DNA from: Isotricha intestinalis
Taxonomy: Eukaryota > Ciliophora > Litostomatea > Vestibuliferida > Isotrichidae
Length of the DNA stretch: 64,000 nucleotides
NCBI GenBank assembly: GCA_023807065.1
Contig: JAJJLU010003463.1
Coordinates: 44,885 to 108,884 of the forward strand
Direction: 5' to 3'
Position 1 is the first letter of the stretch; each line of letters begins with the position of its first letter. Made by a program: the position numbers and the translations under genes. This document shows, piece after piece, positions 52,827 through 63,598 of the stretch. The notes under the pieces were generated by a model. It was not told the DNA's origin. It did not search any database and saw nothing but the letters and a program-made list of their open reading frames with translations.

Positions 52827-53708
52827 TCAAACAGAAAAAGCAATAATTAAAATGATTAAGATTATTAAAATAATCCATCCTAAATAAGTTTTAAATAATT
52901 GAAAATTAGAAGCATATCTTCCTTTTTTCACAATTAACCAAAATATATCACATTTAGAATAATTTTTTTTTCCGTTGTATTCAATTGCATTTAATATATT
53001 TGCAATATATTTATAAGAGTTACTTCCACAAATAGAAAAAGATTTTTTTTTAAAATTTTTATCAACTTTTTCAATAGAATCATCAAAAATATTTTTTTGA
53101 CGATCATTTAAATTTAAAACAACTATTTTAGTAAATATTTTTTCTGTCTCTGGAAATATTCTAATATAATGACTACTAAAATAATCATGAATAAAACCAT
53201 AAGAATTTACAATACAAGAATGACAAACAAAAGGAATAAAATAAGTAATTAAAGGAATACTAGAGCATAAAATACAATATTTATATTTTGAATTATCATT
53301 ACTTTTCGTAGTTTCTCTTCTATCATTAATCATTTGAATATTATCTCTTTCAGATTCATATTGTTCAGTCTTATAAATTTTTTCAGGAGTAATTTTATTT
53401 ATATCATGATCAATACTTAATACAATATCTTTTTCCTCTACTGATATATTATCTGATATATTACTTTTATTATTTGTTAAATCTATTTTTGTTTTATCAA
53501 TATTATTTAGAGGTTTAATTATTGGTATATTTGTATTACTTAAAAATTTATCGTTTGATTCATGCTTTTGAAGAGGTTCTAAATTTAATTCGGATTTTTT
53601 TTTTTCCATCATTATTCCATCAAATGATAAATTTTTATTATCTTTTAAATGATGAGATTCAATTGTTTCTTGAAATAAGCTTTCTTTTTTCTTTTCATCA
53701 TCAGACAT
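52827..53708 (-). CDS. TMEM222/RTE1 (DUF778) family membrane protein
   Basis: 293 residues. The N-terminal half is charged and Ser/Asn-rich and probably disordered. The C-terminal ~150 residues match TMEM222/RTE1: YKYCILCSSIPLITYFIPFV, CHSCIVNSYGFIHDYFSSHY, a His/Cys-bearing middle (SFSICGSNSYKYIANILNAI, EYNGKKNYSKCDIFW), and a last TM helix (WIILIILIILIIAFSV) at the C-terminus. In plants RTE1 acts on the ethylene receptor ETR1 at the Golgi/ER, and in animals TMEM222 is of poorly defined membrane function. By family this would be an endomembrane protein. The family's conserved P-I-P-L motif is IPLI here. Start at ATG 53708 (MSDDEKKK); stop TGA. Confidence 0.8.
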   Translation of the reverse strand: MSDDEKKKESLFQETIESHHLKDNKNLSFDGIMMEKKKSELNLEPLQKHESNDKFLSNTNIPIIKPLNNIDKTKIDLTNNKSNISDNISVEEKDIVLSIDHDINKITPEKIYKTEQYESERDNIQMINDRRETTKSNDNSKYKYCILCSSIPLITYFIPFVCHSCIVNSYGFIHDYFSSHYIRIFPETEKIFTKIVVLNLNDRQKNIFDDSIEKVDKNFKKKSFSICGSNSYKYIANILNAIEYNGKKNYSKCDIFWLIVKKGRYASNFQLFKTYLGWIILIILIILIIAFSV

Positions 53709-54774
53709 TTTTTTAATTATATTATATTGTTTTTAAATGAATAACATTTTTTTAATTAAAAATTTATAAAAAGTTTAATTACTCAGGAAATATATCGAAA
53801 ATATATTTATTTTTTTTATATTTTTTTAAAAAAAGAATTAAAAATTAAAATTTTGGAAAAAATAAAACTTTGTATAAATTAAATTTTTAAAAAAATTACT
53901 TTAACTTTTCATTTATTTAAATTATAAATACATCCAAAATATGATTTATTTTTTTTATTTTCCAAAACTTTAATTTTAGAATTTGTAATTGTAAAAATTT
54001 ACTTTAATTTTTCAATAGATCAAATAAAAATTTATCAGAGAAGTTAATGTATTTTTTTTTTGTAAATAAGAATTTGATTGAGCAATAAAAATATTCCTAT
54101 TATTTTTATCTAATATTTTTATGAAATGTAGTAAACTTTATTCTAGCATAAATTGATCTTTTTTAATTATTTATTAATTCAAATTCAAGTTTGATTATTT
54201 TCATGATTTTAATATTATTACATTAATTTAAAATTTGTGAAAATTAGATAAAATTTTTTCTATTTGATAATTATAAATAAAATTATTGTCTTATTAATTT
54301 ATTTGTGTTATCTTACATCATTTTCTTCTAAAACAGAATAGATATGTTTTAATTTATATTCTTTTTTACTTTAGTTTTCTTTTTCTTGAAGAGTATTATC
54401 CAATTTTTATTTATACATATTTATCTATGTGCTTTATTTTTTTTGATTTATGTAATATTTATTTTATATTAAGTTTTTTAATTCTTTCCTTCTCATTACT
54501 TTTTGAATATAGTCTATTTATTTATTGGAAATGTTGAGAAGATTTTTTCTTTGATGATATGAAGAAGATTAACTACAACATATCTTTATAAAAGATTAAT
54601 AAAATTCTGTCTTTTTTTGTTTGTATTTATTATTTTATTTAATAATTAGCATTTTTTTGTCTTTTTTAATTTAGTTTTATTTTTGTTTTTATGTTGATTT
54701 TTGAAAAACTATAAAATATTTATATAAATTTAATAATAAATTAGTTAAATATATAGTCAATTGGATTTTTAAAA
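53709..54774 (-). pseudogene. Intergenic stretch with a minus-strand coiled-coil relic (~54270-54570)
   Basis: Minus-strand patches read SSKKKSSQHFQ (TAA) INRLYSKSNEKERIKKLNIK (TAA) ILHKSKKIKHIDKYV (TAA) IKIG (TAA). After a frame change they read DNTLQEKEN (TAA) SKKEYKLKHIYSVLEENDVR and a short end with two more TAA codons. All seven breaks are TAA and would fit Gln. Family unknown. The remainder (53709-54260) shows nothing. Confidence 0.4.
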
Positions 54775-57348
54775 TTAATTTTTTTCTGTTAATTTTTTTA
54801 AACCATTTTCAGCTGCTTTTTCTTTTGCTTCTTCAATATTTTTTCCATCACCTTCAGAAAAAATATTATCATTAATCTTAATTTTACATTTAAAATACTG
54901 ATTTTCTATTTCTTCTTCTATAAAATTAGGAAATAATTTATTTTTACTACATTCTTCCATAAAGTCATTTACAATAGAATATTTAAATCCATTAGGATGA
55001 TAAATACAATTAATAACAAAAGGAGAATAAATTTTATGTAAAAATTTAAAACTTTCATTTAAATTACTATCTAGATATATTGCTCCTACTATTGATTCAA
55101 ATAAATCAGAAATTATTTTATTTTTTAAAATATTTGGATTATCATTTTCATTTAATTTTCTTTCTAATATTAATTTTATGTTTTCATCTGAGAAAAATTT
55201 TTCAAAATCATCATAATAATGTCTATAATATAAAGGAAGAGAAAGACAATATGATATTTTATTCATAAATACATTTGCACATAATAAACTTTTTATTTTA
55301 GTAATTAAGGAATTTTTAAAGTATTTTAATTGCTCATTTAATTTTAATTTATCTATTATTTTTTGATTATGACCAAATAAAATTGGACTAAAAATTTTAA
55401 ATATAAATAATACAATATATAATTCAACAATACTATCTCCTAAAAATTCTAATTTTTCATAATTATTTTCTATATGAAATTTTTCAGGTGTCATAGCAGT
55501 TTGTAAAATTGTTTTATCTTTAAAAGTATATTCTATAATTTTTTCTAAATTTTTATATCTTATATTCAAATCATCTTCTTTTTTATCATTAATATGTTCA
55601 TCATAATAGTTTTGTATTTCTTCAATTGAATTTCCTGCTTTTAATTTTAAGCATTCAATAAAACTTTTATTTAATTCTGGAATCCCATTTTTTATTATTT
55701 CTTCATATGAATAATTAAAATTTGATATGTTAATTCTTTCTTTTGTTTCATTTGAAAATTTTTTCCATATATTTATTTTTTCAAGAAAATAAATATCATT
55801 ATTTAAATCATTTTTATTTAAATAAAATGCTCCAATTAAACTTTCAATAATATCAGCTTGCATTTTTTGATTAATTTCAAAATAATTTTCATTTTTTAAA
55901 TCTAAGCAAAATTTAGGAAGAATAAATCTATATAATTGAATATTATTAGCTTTTTCAATTAAATTATTGTTTTTAATATAAATAACTCTTTTTTGTTCTA
56001 ATTGACCCACTTTTTTATGAGTATCATCACAAAAAAAAATTTCTGAACTAATTAAAAACTTTAATATTGTATCACCTAAAGTTTCTAATGATTCATAATT
56101 AAAAAACATATCACAACTTGAAGGAGTGAAAGCATAAATAAAATTCATATAATTTTCACTTTCTAGATTGTTCAAAAAATCTTCTGTTACAATTTTTTTT
56201 AGAAATTCATATGGATATAAAAATCTTTTAAAAAATTCAAATAAATTTGGAATTTGAGAATATTCATATATTTCATTTGATGTAATATTAAATTTTAATA
56301 AATCTTCAATAGGGTATAATTTGCAAAAATAAGGTTTTTTATTTTTAGGATTTTTTTTTGAATGTATTATTTGAATTGTAAAATCATTTGAAATTTTATT
56401 TATATCTCTAACATAAAATATTCTTGAAATTTCTTTAATTTTACTAATATTATCTAAATAATTTCTTAATGTATTTATGGGCATACAACAATGACTATAA
56501 TTTCCTTTTATATAATCTATAAGTTTTCCTGGAATATTATTTAAATTATCATATGAATCTTCTAAATTAAATGAAAGTTTCAATTGTTCTTTCATAAATT
56601 TGTTATCGTTAAAACACAATTTTTTTATAATTTCTTCAAATGAGGAATCTTCTTTTAATTCATCAATATACTCAAATATTTGGTTAATTTTTTTATTATA
56701 ATATACTGTAGTTTCTTTTTCTTCATTTATATCATTATCAATATAATAAAAATCTATAATAAATTTATTTGTAAATGGGTCTGAAATTATAGGAACAATT
56801 ATAAATTCTTTAAAGTTTTCAAAATTTTTCATTGGTAATCCAATTAAATTTACTAATCTTTTATTATATTCTTTTATTTTTTCAAAATTTTCTTCATTTA
56901 ATTTTTCAATTTTGAAACTATAAATTGAGCAATTTTTTTCTGAATTACTTAATTTTGCATAAATTTTAAAATCTAGTTTAATATTAAAGGAAAAATTACA
57001 AATAAATCCAAATTTTAATTTTTCATTATTTATTTCAATAACATATAGAAATAAATTACTATTATAAGATAAATTATTTTCAAATAAAGAGAGTTCACTT
57101 AATTCATATGTAAATTTTTTATTTTCATTTGAACTTGAAGTACTTTCTTCATCCTCTTTTTGTCCTTTTCTTCCTAAAATACCATTTGAGAATTTTCTTA
57201 AAACAGATAAATTATTTTCGTTAATTATATCAATTAAATCTTTAAAAGGAACAAATATTTCTTTATTTTCTTTATGAATTTTAGGTATATTTAAAGAATG
57301 AATTAAAGATAAATTTAAATCTGATTCTGTGACAAATTTTGTTTCCAT
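54775..57348 (-). CDS. Helicase-free Dicer-like RNase III (two RNase III domains plus dsRBD)
   Basis: 857 residues from the ATG at 57348; a TTG 21 nt upstream is not needed. Two RNase III domains are visible. Domain a has YESLETLGDTILKFLI (~419) and QADIIESLIGAFYL. Domain b has YEKLEFLGDSIVELYIVLF (~636) and ISDLFESIVGAIYLDS. Each keeps the acidic E/D/D/E set for two-metal cleavage. The C-terminus (~790-853) is a dsRNA-binding domain (NDFMEECSKNKLFPNF, then NIEEAKEKAAENGLKKL). The N-terminal half has a PAZ/platform-like region with YPIEDLLKFNITSNEIYEYS preceding an FTPSSC segment, as in Dicers, and no helicase. It should process dsRNA into small RNAs. The length is close to minimal Dicers. 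Confidence 0.85.
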   Translation of the reverse strand: METKFVTESDLNLSLIHSLNIPKIHKENKEIFVPFKDLIDIINENNLSVLRKFSNGILGRKGQKEDEESTSSSNENKKFTYELSELSLFENNLSYNSNLFLYVIEINNEKLKFGFICNFSFNIKLDFKIYAKLSNSEKNCSIYSFKIEKLNEENFEKIKEYNKRLVNLIGLPMKNFENFKEFIIVPIISDPFTNKFIIDFYYIDNDINEEKETTVYYNKKINQIFEYIDELKEDSSFEEIIKKLCFNDNKFMKEQLKLSFNLEDSYDNLNNIPGKLIDYIKGNYSHCCMPINTLRNYLDNISKIKEISRIFYVRDINKISNDFTIQIIHSKKNPKNKKPYFCKLYPIEDLLKFNITSNEIYEYSQIPNLFEFFKRFLYPYEFLKKIVTEDFLNNLESENYMNFIYAFTPSSCDMFFNYESLETLGDTILKFLISSEIFFCDDTHKKVGQLEQKRVIYIKNNNLIEKANNIQLYRFILPKFCLDLKNENYFEINQKMQADIIESLIGAFYLNKNDLNNDIYFLEKINIWKKFSNETKERINISNFNYSYEEIIKNGIPELNKSFIECLKLKAGNSIEEIQNYYDEHINDKKEDDLNIRYKNLEKIIEYTFKDKTILQTAMTPEKFHIENNYEKLEFLGDSIVELYIVLFIFKIFSPILFGHNQKIIDKLKLNEQLKYFKNSLITKIKSLLCANVFMNKISYCLSLPLYYRHYYDDFEKFFSDENIKLILERKLNENDNPNILKNKIISDLFESIVGAIYLDSNLNESFKFLHKIYSPFVINCIYHPNGFKYSIVNDFMEECSKNKLFPNFIEEEIENQYFKCKIKINDNIFSEGDGKNIEEAKEKAAENGLKKLTEKN

Positions 57349-59097
57349 TTTTAAATATATTTTTGTCAAATTTTGGAATTATTATAAATGAATCAATTAT
57401 TTTTTATAATTTTTCCTTTTAGAATAATTTTAAAAAAAAAGAAAGAAGAATATTAAATATTCAGATATTTATTTTTTATTTTTCAAATTTTATCTTAATT
57501 GCTGTTTCATTTTATACAAAGCATTTAATTTCTATTTATTCTATTCTAATTATTTGTCAAAAAATTTTTTAAGAAAATTAGGAAAGTTGACCTTCAAATT
57601 TTCTATGTAAAATTAAATGTTTGTTAGTTAAATTTAATTTTTTAAATTATTATATCCTTGAAACATACATTTTAGAATAACATTATTAGATTTAAAATTT
57701 GATAAATTAATTATTGCTGAAATATAATAATTATTAATCGATTGAAATTAATTTAATTTATATTATTCTACTACTTAAATTTAATGTTTTTATTATTGAA
57801 ATATAATTCTTTTAAAAAGATAAATTCATTTTTTTTGAACATTACAAATAAATAACATTATATTCTTTTTTATCTAAAAATCTTTTCTTATGAATTAATA
57901 TATCAATTTTTCCTTATTATTCCTATCATATTTTATTTATTTTTTCTTATTATATATTTTTTTATGAAATAAAAGTAAAAACTTTATTCAATCGAACTTA
58001 AATTTTTTAATTATTAGTCAACATTACTTTAATCTCTAATATTAACAATGATTTTTTAACTAATTGAACAAATATAGATAAAATAAATATATTGATATAG
58101 CCTCCTAATCAATTATTCCCATTTAGTAAATGCTCTATTTCTAATGTAAAGAGGGTTAGATAATATAATAAATTGATGTTAGATTTTTTTGATTAATATT
58201 AAAACTATACAAACAAAAAATAATATATTATAATATTTTGTTAATCAAAAATGTAAATATGTGTTCAGATTAAAATTAAAAATGTAATTGTTTTCATTTA
58301 GAGTGTATAAATAATAATTAATTAGAAATGATTATATTAAAAACAAAAGATGGGATAATTTCAAAATTAAAAAAATTCTACCTATGAAACTTTTTAAATA
58401 TATTAAGGAAAAGTAAAATAATATTAATATAAAATTGAATTAATTGTTTATAAGGTTTCAAAATTAAAATCAATGTCATTAAATTTATCCAAACATAAAG
58501 AATCATTAAAAAACTAAAAAATGAAATTTAAATTGAAATAAAAACTAATATAAAGAATATAGAGAAATTAAAAATATTATAATAGAAGTATTTACTTAGT
58601 TTTTTAAAAAAATATTATATGATAAGAAGGATAAAGAGAATCTAAGAAAATCTTTAAATTGAAAGGAGTTGATTGATTTTATAATAGAAAGTTATTTAAA
58701 TTTTTTAAGATTATTATTTATATTTTTGGAATTATTATTATTTTATTAGTTTCTTATATAATTTATAATTAAATGAAAATAATGATTAATATAATCACAA
58801 GGAAATTAGGTAATAATTATTATAAAAAAATATGAAAAAGAAAGTTTAGTATTTAATATTGTTTATTTATTTATATTGTTTTTAAATATTTATTACCCTT
58901 AAACTTTGATTTTTTATTGATTAAAAATAGTTTATTTTTTAAAAATTAAATATGTTATTTGTTTTAGAGAATAAATTGAATAATATTAAAATTTTCAAAA
59001 TTTATCCTCACTTTTTTTGAAAATATTCTAAAAAAGTTAAATAAGAAGGAATTGTTTTACTATTTAATATACAAGAAAAATAATTTTAATAATAAAA
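57349..59097 (+). pseudogene. Gene-free stretch with a plus-strand relic (~58256-58790)
   Basis: From ~58256 the plus strand reads NVNMCSD (TAA) N (TAA) KCNCFHLECINNN (TAA) LEMIILKTKDGIISKLKKFY then TGA. The Cys/His cluster CNCFHLEC suggests a zinc-binding or knuckle-type segment. Later frames give a TM-like helix FKIIIYIFGIIIILLVSYII around 58700-58760. Lesions are mostly TAA where Gln would fit. No family is recognised. 57349-58250 shows nothing. Confidence 0.4.
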
Positions 59098-59898
59098 ATG
59101 ATTCAAACATATAATCAAAATAAAAAAATATTATTAACTACTTATTCTTCCGATAATGAGTCAATTCAAGAATCAATAAAAGACATAAAAACTAAAATTC
59201 AAAATGAAAAAAAAGAATATAGAACAATTTCAACTCAAACAAATCCTATTGGAATAATACAAAAAATAGATTCAGAAAATTCTTATTTAAATAAGAAAAG
59301 AAATATATTTAATACAAATATTCAAAATCTAAACAAAAATATTCTTGGAAGAAAAAAAAAAAATGATATAACAAAAAGTAAACATACAAAATATTCATAT
59401 GATAATTGTATTTATAAAATTAAGAATAAAGTTATCAATTGTGTTGTTTATACTTTAAATAAATTATTAAAGAACATATCATCTCAAAATTATGAAATTA
59501 AAAAAATTGAATCTGTGATTTTTAAAGATGGTACAAAATGTTTTAATTTACTTTTATTAAAAAAGAAAATTAAAGAAATTCTCTTATTGAATATTTCTCC
59601 AAGATATTCTAATAAATTTAATAATAACAATAAATTTATAATTGAAAAATTTTCTTCAAATAATTTATTCAGTGAAATTTTAAATATGAGTTTTGAAGAT
59701 TGTATTAATAATTTATTTATGATGTCTTCAAATGATTTTGAAACAAAATATTCATTTGAGAATAAACTCTTATTTGATGAAATTGAAATTAAAGATAATC
59801 AAGAAAAAAAGATTTTGAGAAAATTAATAGAGGAGGGATTGACAAAATATTTTCAAAATATTAAAAGTAGGAAAATTAGGAAAGAAAAACCTTTTTAA
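59098..59898 (+). CDS. Basic protein of unknown function
   Basis: 266 residues from the ATG at 59098 (MIQTYNQNKKILLTTYS). A Ser/Lys/Gln-rich N-terminus includes RTISTQTNPIGIIQKID. A structured part (~105-260) has YKIKNKVINCVVYTLNKLLK, ESVIFKDGTKCFNLLLLKKK, a bipartite-like helical middle MSFEDCINNLFMMSSNDFET and a basic tail ending KSRKIRKEKPF. Not recognised. The Q-T-N-P tetrapeptide also occurs near the start of the large gene at 38117 (SYQTNPVIKKYF), so they may share a short linear motif or distant ancestry. Confidence 0.7.
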   Translation: MIQTYNQNKKILLTTYSSDNESIQESIKDIKTKIQNEKKEYRTISTQTNPIGIIQKIDSENSYLNKKRNIFNTNIQNLNKNILGRKKKNDITKSKHTKYSYDNCIYKIKNKVINCVVYTLNKLLKNISSQNYEIKKIESVIFKDGTKCFNLLLLKKKIKEILLLNISPRYSNKFNNNNKFIIEKFSSNNLFSEILNMSFEDCINNLFMMSSNDFETKYSFENKLLFDEIEIKDNQEKKILRKLIEEGLTKYFQNIKSRKIRKEKPF

Positions 59899-61623
59899 AA
59901 TATATCCAATTTTAAAGACCAATTTATATATAGTTAAAACTAAAAATACTATTACTATTTATTTTAAATAAATATTTTATTCTATGTTTTTTGAATTCTT
60001 AAATTTTTGACTATTTTTTATATTATTTGTTTAATTTTGTTCATTTTTAATTTATTCTTTAAAAAATTAATTGAATATATTTAATAAAAATTCAAATAAA
60101 GAATATTTAGTTATACTTTTATTATTTTTTGTTAAAGGTTGATTTAAAAAAATAATTAATCTTATTTTATTTTCTTTAATATTGTTTTTATTAATTTTAT
60201 TATACTTAATTTTAAATTAGATTCAAGAATTTAAATATAATATTTTTTTCAGATAACATAAATTAATAATAAATTACAATCACCAATAATTAGAATCAAT
60301 AAAATTCTATATTTTAAGAAATTAATTGAATTAAATTGAAATTTCTTTTAAATTACTATTGAATTATTAAAAGGAGCTTTCATAATAATTCTATTTTTTT
60401 GATTAAAAGAAATTGATTGAACTTAAAATAAATTATCAATATCTTTTATATTCTCTTTGTGTATGAAAATAAAATGTCAAAGTATGAATATTTAAAAATA
60501 AAAAATTTAATGATTTATTTTTTTTGAAAAAATAAAGATATACGGTAAATTTTTGGACAAAAAAAAGGATTTGTTATATTTAACTGATTTAGAAAAAGAT
60601 ATTCTGAAAATGAAATTTCATATACACTAAGAATTATAAAAAATGTGAAAAAAAATAAAATTTAATTCATTAAATTTTATGATATATTTTAGTGTAATTT
60701 ATTTAAAAAAAAGAAATTAAATTTTAAATATTGATTTATAGGGAATAATATAATAATTTGATTATTGCAATTAATGAATATGTTTTCTTTGGTTATTAGT
60801 TAAGAAATAGTATTTTATGATATTCAAAATTATAATAAATTAATATATTCTATAATAATCCCATATGAAAATATATTAAAAAAGAATTTAATTCTTTAAC
60901 TGAAAATTCAAAGTAAAATAAGATTTTACAAAATTATTCATTTTTTAAAGGAAGGAGAAAACAAAGATTTATCCAATTGAAAAATTGAATATAGAAGAAT
61001 AAGAAGAAATTAAAGATTCTTATATTAATAAAATAATATATTTACGAAATAAATAAAAAAAATTTAGTAATGGCTATTCCTAAATAAATTAATATTTTAT
61101 AATAAAAAAATAATAATTCAATATGGAATAAATTTATTTATTATAAGATTTTAATATTAATTACATAATTTTAATAACTGTTAAATTAGATTTTATAATG
61201 TTTTTCTCTTATTTCTATTTCAACTTAATTTTCACTCCAATTTTGAAAAGTTAATTATTTTATGAGATTATGAATTAAACAATTAGAAACAAAATGTAAT
61301 TTATAAAATAACAAAAAATATAAAAGAAGGATGATTTAATGAAATATAGGAAAAAAAGGATTCATTGATTTTTCAATAATTATTATTTGCAATTAAATTT
61401 TTTTTCAATTAAATATATATTTATTAAAATTTTATTTTAAAATTCAAATAATTATTTAATTAAAATTTTATGTAATTTAATAAACAATTATCCTTTTTTT
61501 TTGTTTGACCTTAAAATTTGTATTTTAATTTGAAATTCATAACATATTTTTTTAAAAAATCTTTTTGAATATTAAAAATATTATAAAAAAAGATGAACAA
61601 ACAAACACAACTCATTAATCAAT
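59899..61623 (+). pseudogene. Gene-free stretch with plus-strand relic(s) (~60480-61320)
   Basis: Patches: IYGKFLDKKKDLLYLTDLEK then DILKMKFHIH (TAA) at ~60540-60640, NNLIIAINEYVFFGY around 60760, and YDIQNYNKLIYSIIIPYENI around 60830. The longest patch (~60970-61310) reads YPIEKLNIEE (TAA) EEIKDSYINKIIYLRNK and onward for about 110 codons with about ten TAA codons and no TAG. Frame changes occur between patches. Family unknown. 59899-60470 shows nothing. Confidence 0.4.
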
Positions 61624-63598
61624 ATGAAATTTATATGGATTGAAGAAAATATTAAAGATAAATTAAAAAAAGGATGAAGACTATAATGATAGATATGAAG
61701 ACATAAAGAAATTAAATTTATTTGTGATTGAATTATTTGAAGATGTTGATGAAGGATTTAATAAAATGATATTATTAAATTTTAAAGAAGTGAAAGTGAT
61801 TGTAAGTGAAAAATTTTGTGAATCTTTATTTAAAAAGTTAAATAATAATATAAACAATTTATGTTTAATACCAACAATTATTATTTATAAAAAGGATAAA
61901 AATAAAAACCTAAAAAAACTAGATAATTTTCCTTTTTATAACAGTAAATTAATATATTCTGATTTAAATTCAGTTATATCCAATTTAGAGCCTGATTTAA
62001 AAAAATATTTTGAAAGTTTTGAACGTTTTGATTTTGAAAATATAAGAACAAAAGAAGATTTATATTTTCCTATGAATTGTACTCAATTAATAATTGTGCC
62101 TTCAAATGAAGAAATAAGAGAATTTAATGTTTTTCTCAATGATATATATAAAAACTCAGATGTTAATATAAATTATTTATTAAATCAAAGTTTCAAACCA
62201 AAAGTCCCTAAAATAATTATAATGAAATATTGGATAAGAGCTTATTCTTTTAAAGTTTTTTCTGATGAAATGAACAAAGATTTAAAAAAAAAATATGTGA
62301 ATAAATTTATAGTTTATGTTAGAATGTTGAATGGGATAAATAAAAAAATATCTTCAATTTAAAATTGATCAGCCATTGTATAGAGGAAGAATTGCTACTG
62401 AAGAAGAATTAAAATTAATACACAGTTATTTACAAGAAAAGAATAAAGACCTTCCTAGTTGTATTTGTTATAGTAAAGTTTTTCTTAGTTTTACTACAGA
62501 TAAAAACTTCAATCATTGGAAAATAATAAAAACAATTTAAAAGAAAAAGAAAATTTAGTTTTTTATGAAATAGATAAAAGAACTACAATCGATGAAAAAG
62601 ATGCTTCAAATGTAAATTTAAAAGGTATTTCATATTTTGATAAAGATGAAGTTTTATTTTTTCCATATTCTTGTTTTCAAGTTTATTCTATTTCCCCAAA
62701 AAAAGAAAATTATTATTATACTATTAAATTGAGATATTTAGGAATTTTCAGAAAAAAAATACCAGAAAGAAATAAAATGATTTTATCAGAAGAAAAAAAT
62801 CTTCCAAAAACTAAATTTACTACTTCGTTCTTATTAAGTAACACAGGTGACAATGAAAAAGTTAGAAATATAATAGATAATAATCCAACAATAATAAATT
62901 CTGAAGAAAGAATAAAATTTTGGGTGATCAAAAAAAACCTGAAGAAAAGAAAGAAATTGCAAATTCTCCAATCAATGAAAAAAAAAATTATAATAATTAT
63001 TTGTTAACAAAATAAAAATCGAAAAAAAAGATATAAACAAAGAAATTCAAATAATAAATTGTGATAAAGAAAATGAAAAAGATATTAAAAATTCATGTAT
63101 AATATTTTTAGATGAAAAAGAAAAACCATTTTCTTTTAAACATAAATTTGATAAAGAAGGAACTTATACATTTAAATTTGTTTTTAAGAAAAATATTAAT
63201 AATTTATATAAATTATTTTTTGAATGTGAAAAACTAATAGAAATAAATTTTGAAAAATTTAATTTAACAGAAGTTGAAAATATGAGTCATATGTTTAAAA
63301 AATATATATCATTGTTGGAAATAAATTTATCTAACAAAAAGACAAAAGTTTCAAAGATGACTCAAATGTTTTGTGAAAGTTCTAATATAAAAAAAATTAA
63401 TTTATCTAATTTTATTCATCAATTACATGATTGTACTTATATGTTTCAGGGATGTGATAATTTAATGGAATTAAATTGAAAAAATGTTTTAATATCAAAA
63501 AAAAAGCGAATATAGGAGATATGTTTGATTTTAAAAGTAAAAAAAAATGCAATTTTATAATTAATGAAAAAGAAACTGAAGAAATTTGGAACGAATAA
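61624..63598 (+). pseudogene. ADP-ribosyltransferase-like gene with BspA-type (DUF285) repeats, frameshifted
   Basis: A coding relic in at least four frames. The N-terminal part (61624-62362) has LFVIELFEDVDEGFNKM and VSEKFCESL, then PKIIIMKYWIRAYS. This resembles the N-terminal domain that precedes arginine ADP-ribosyltransferases in rotifers and protists. After a shift at ~62360, the ART core shows DQPLYRGR (the R of the R-S-E triad class) and KVFLSFTTDKN. After another shift at ~62515 come GISYFDKDEVLFFPYSCFQV and IKLRYLGIFRKK. After a fourth, the BspA-like leucine-rich part (63080-63598) has YTFKFVFKKNINNLYKLFF and MSHMFKKYISLLEINLSN, with a TGA at 63477. The shifts fall near A-runs. As it stands no full enzyme can be made. 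Confidence 0.62.
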
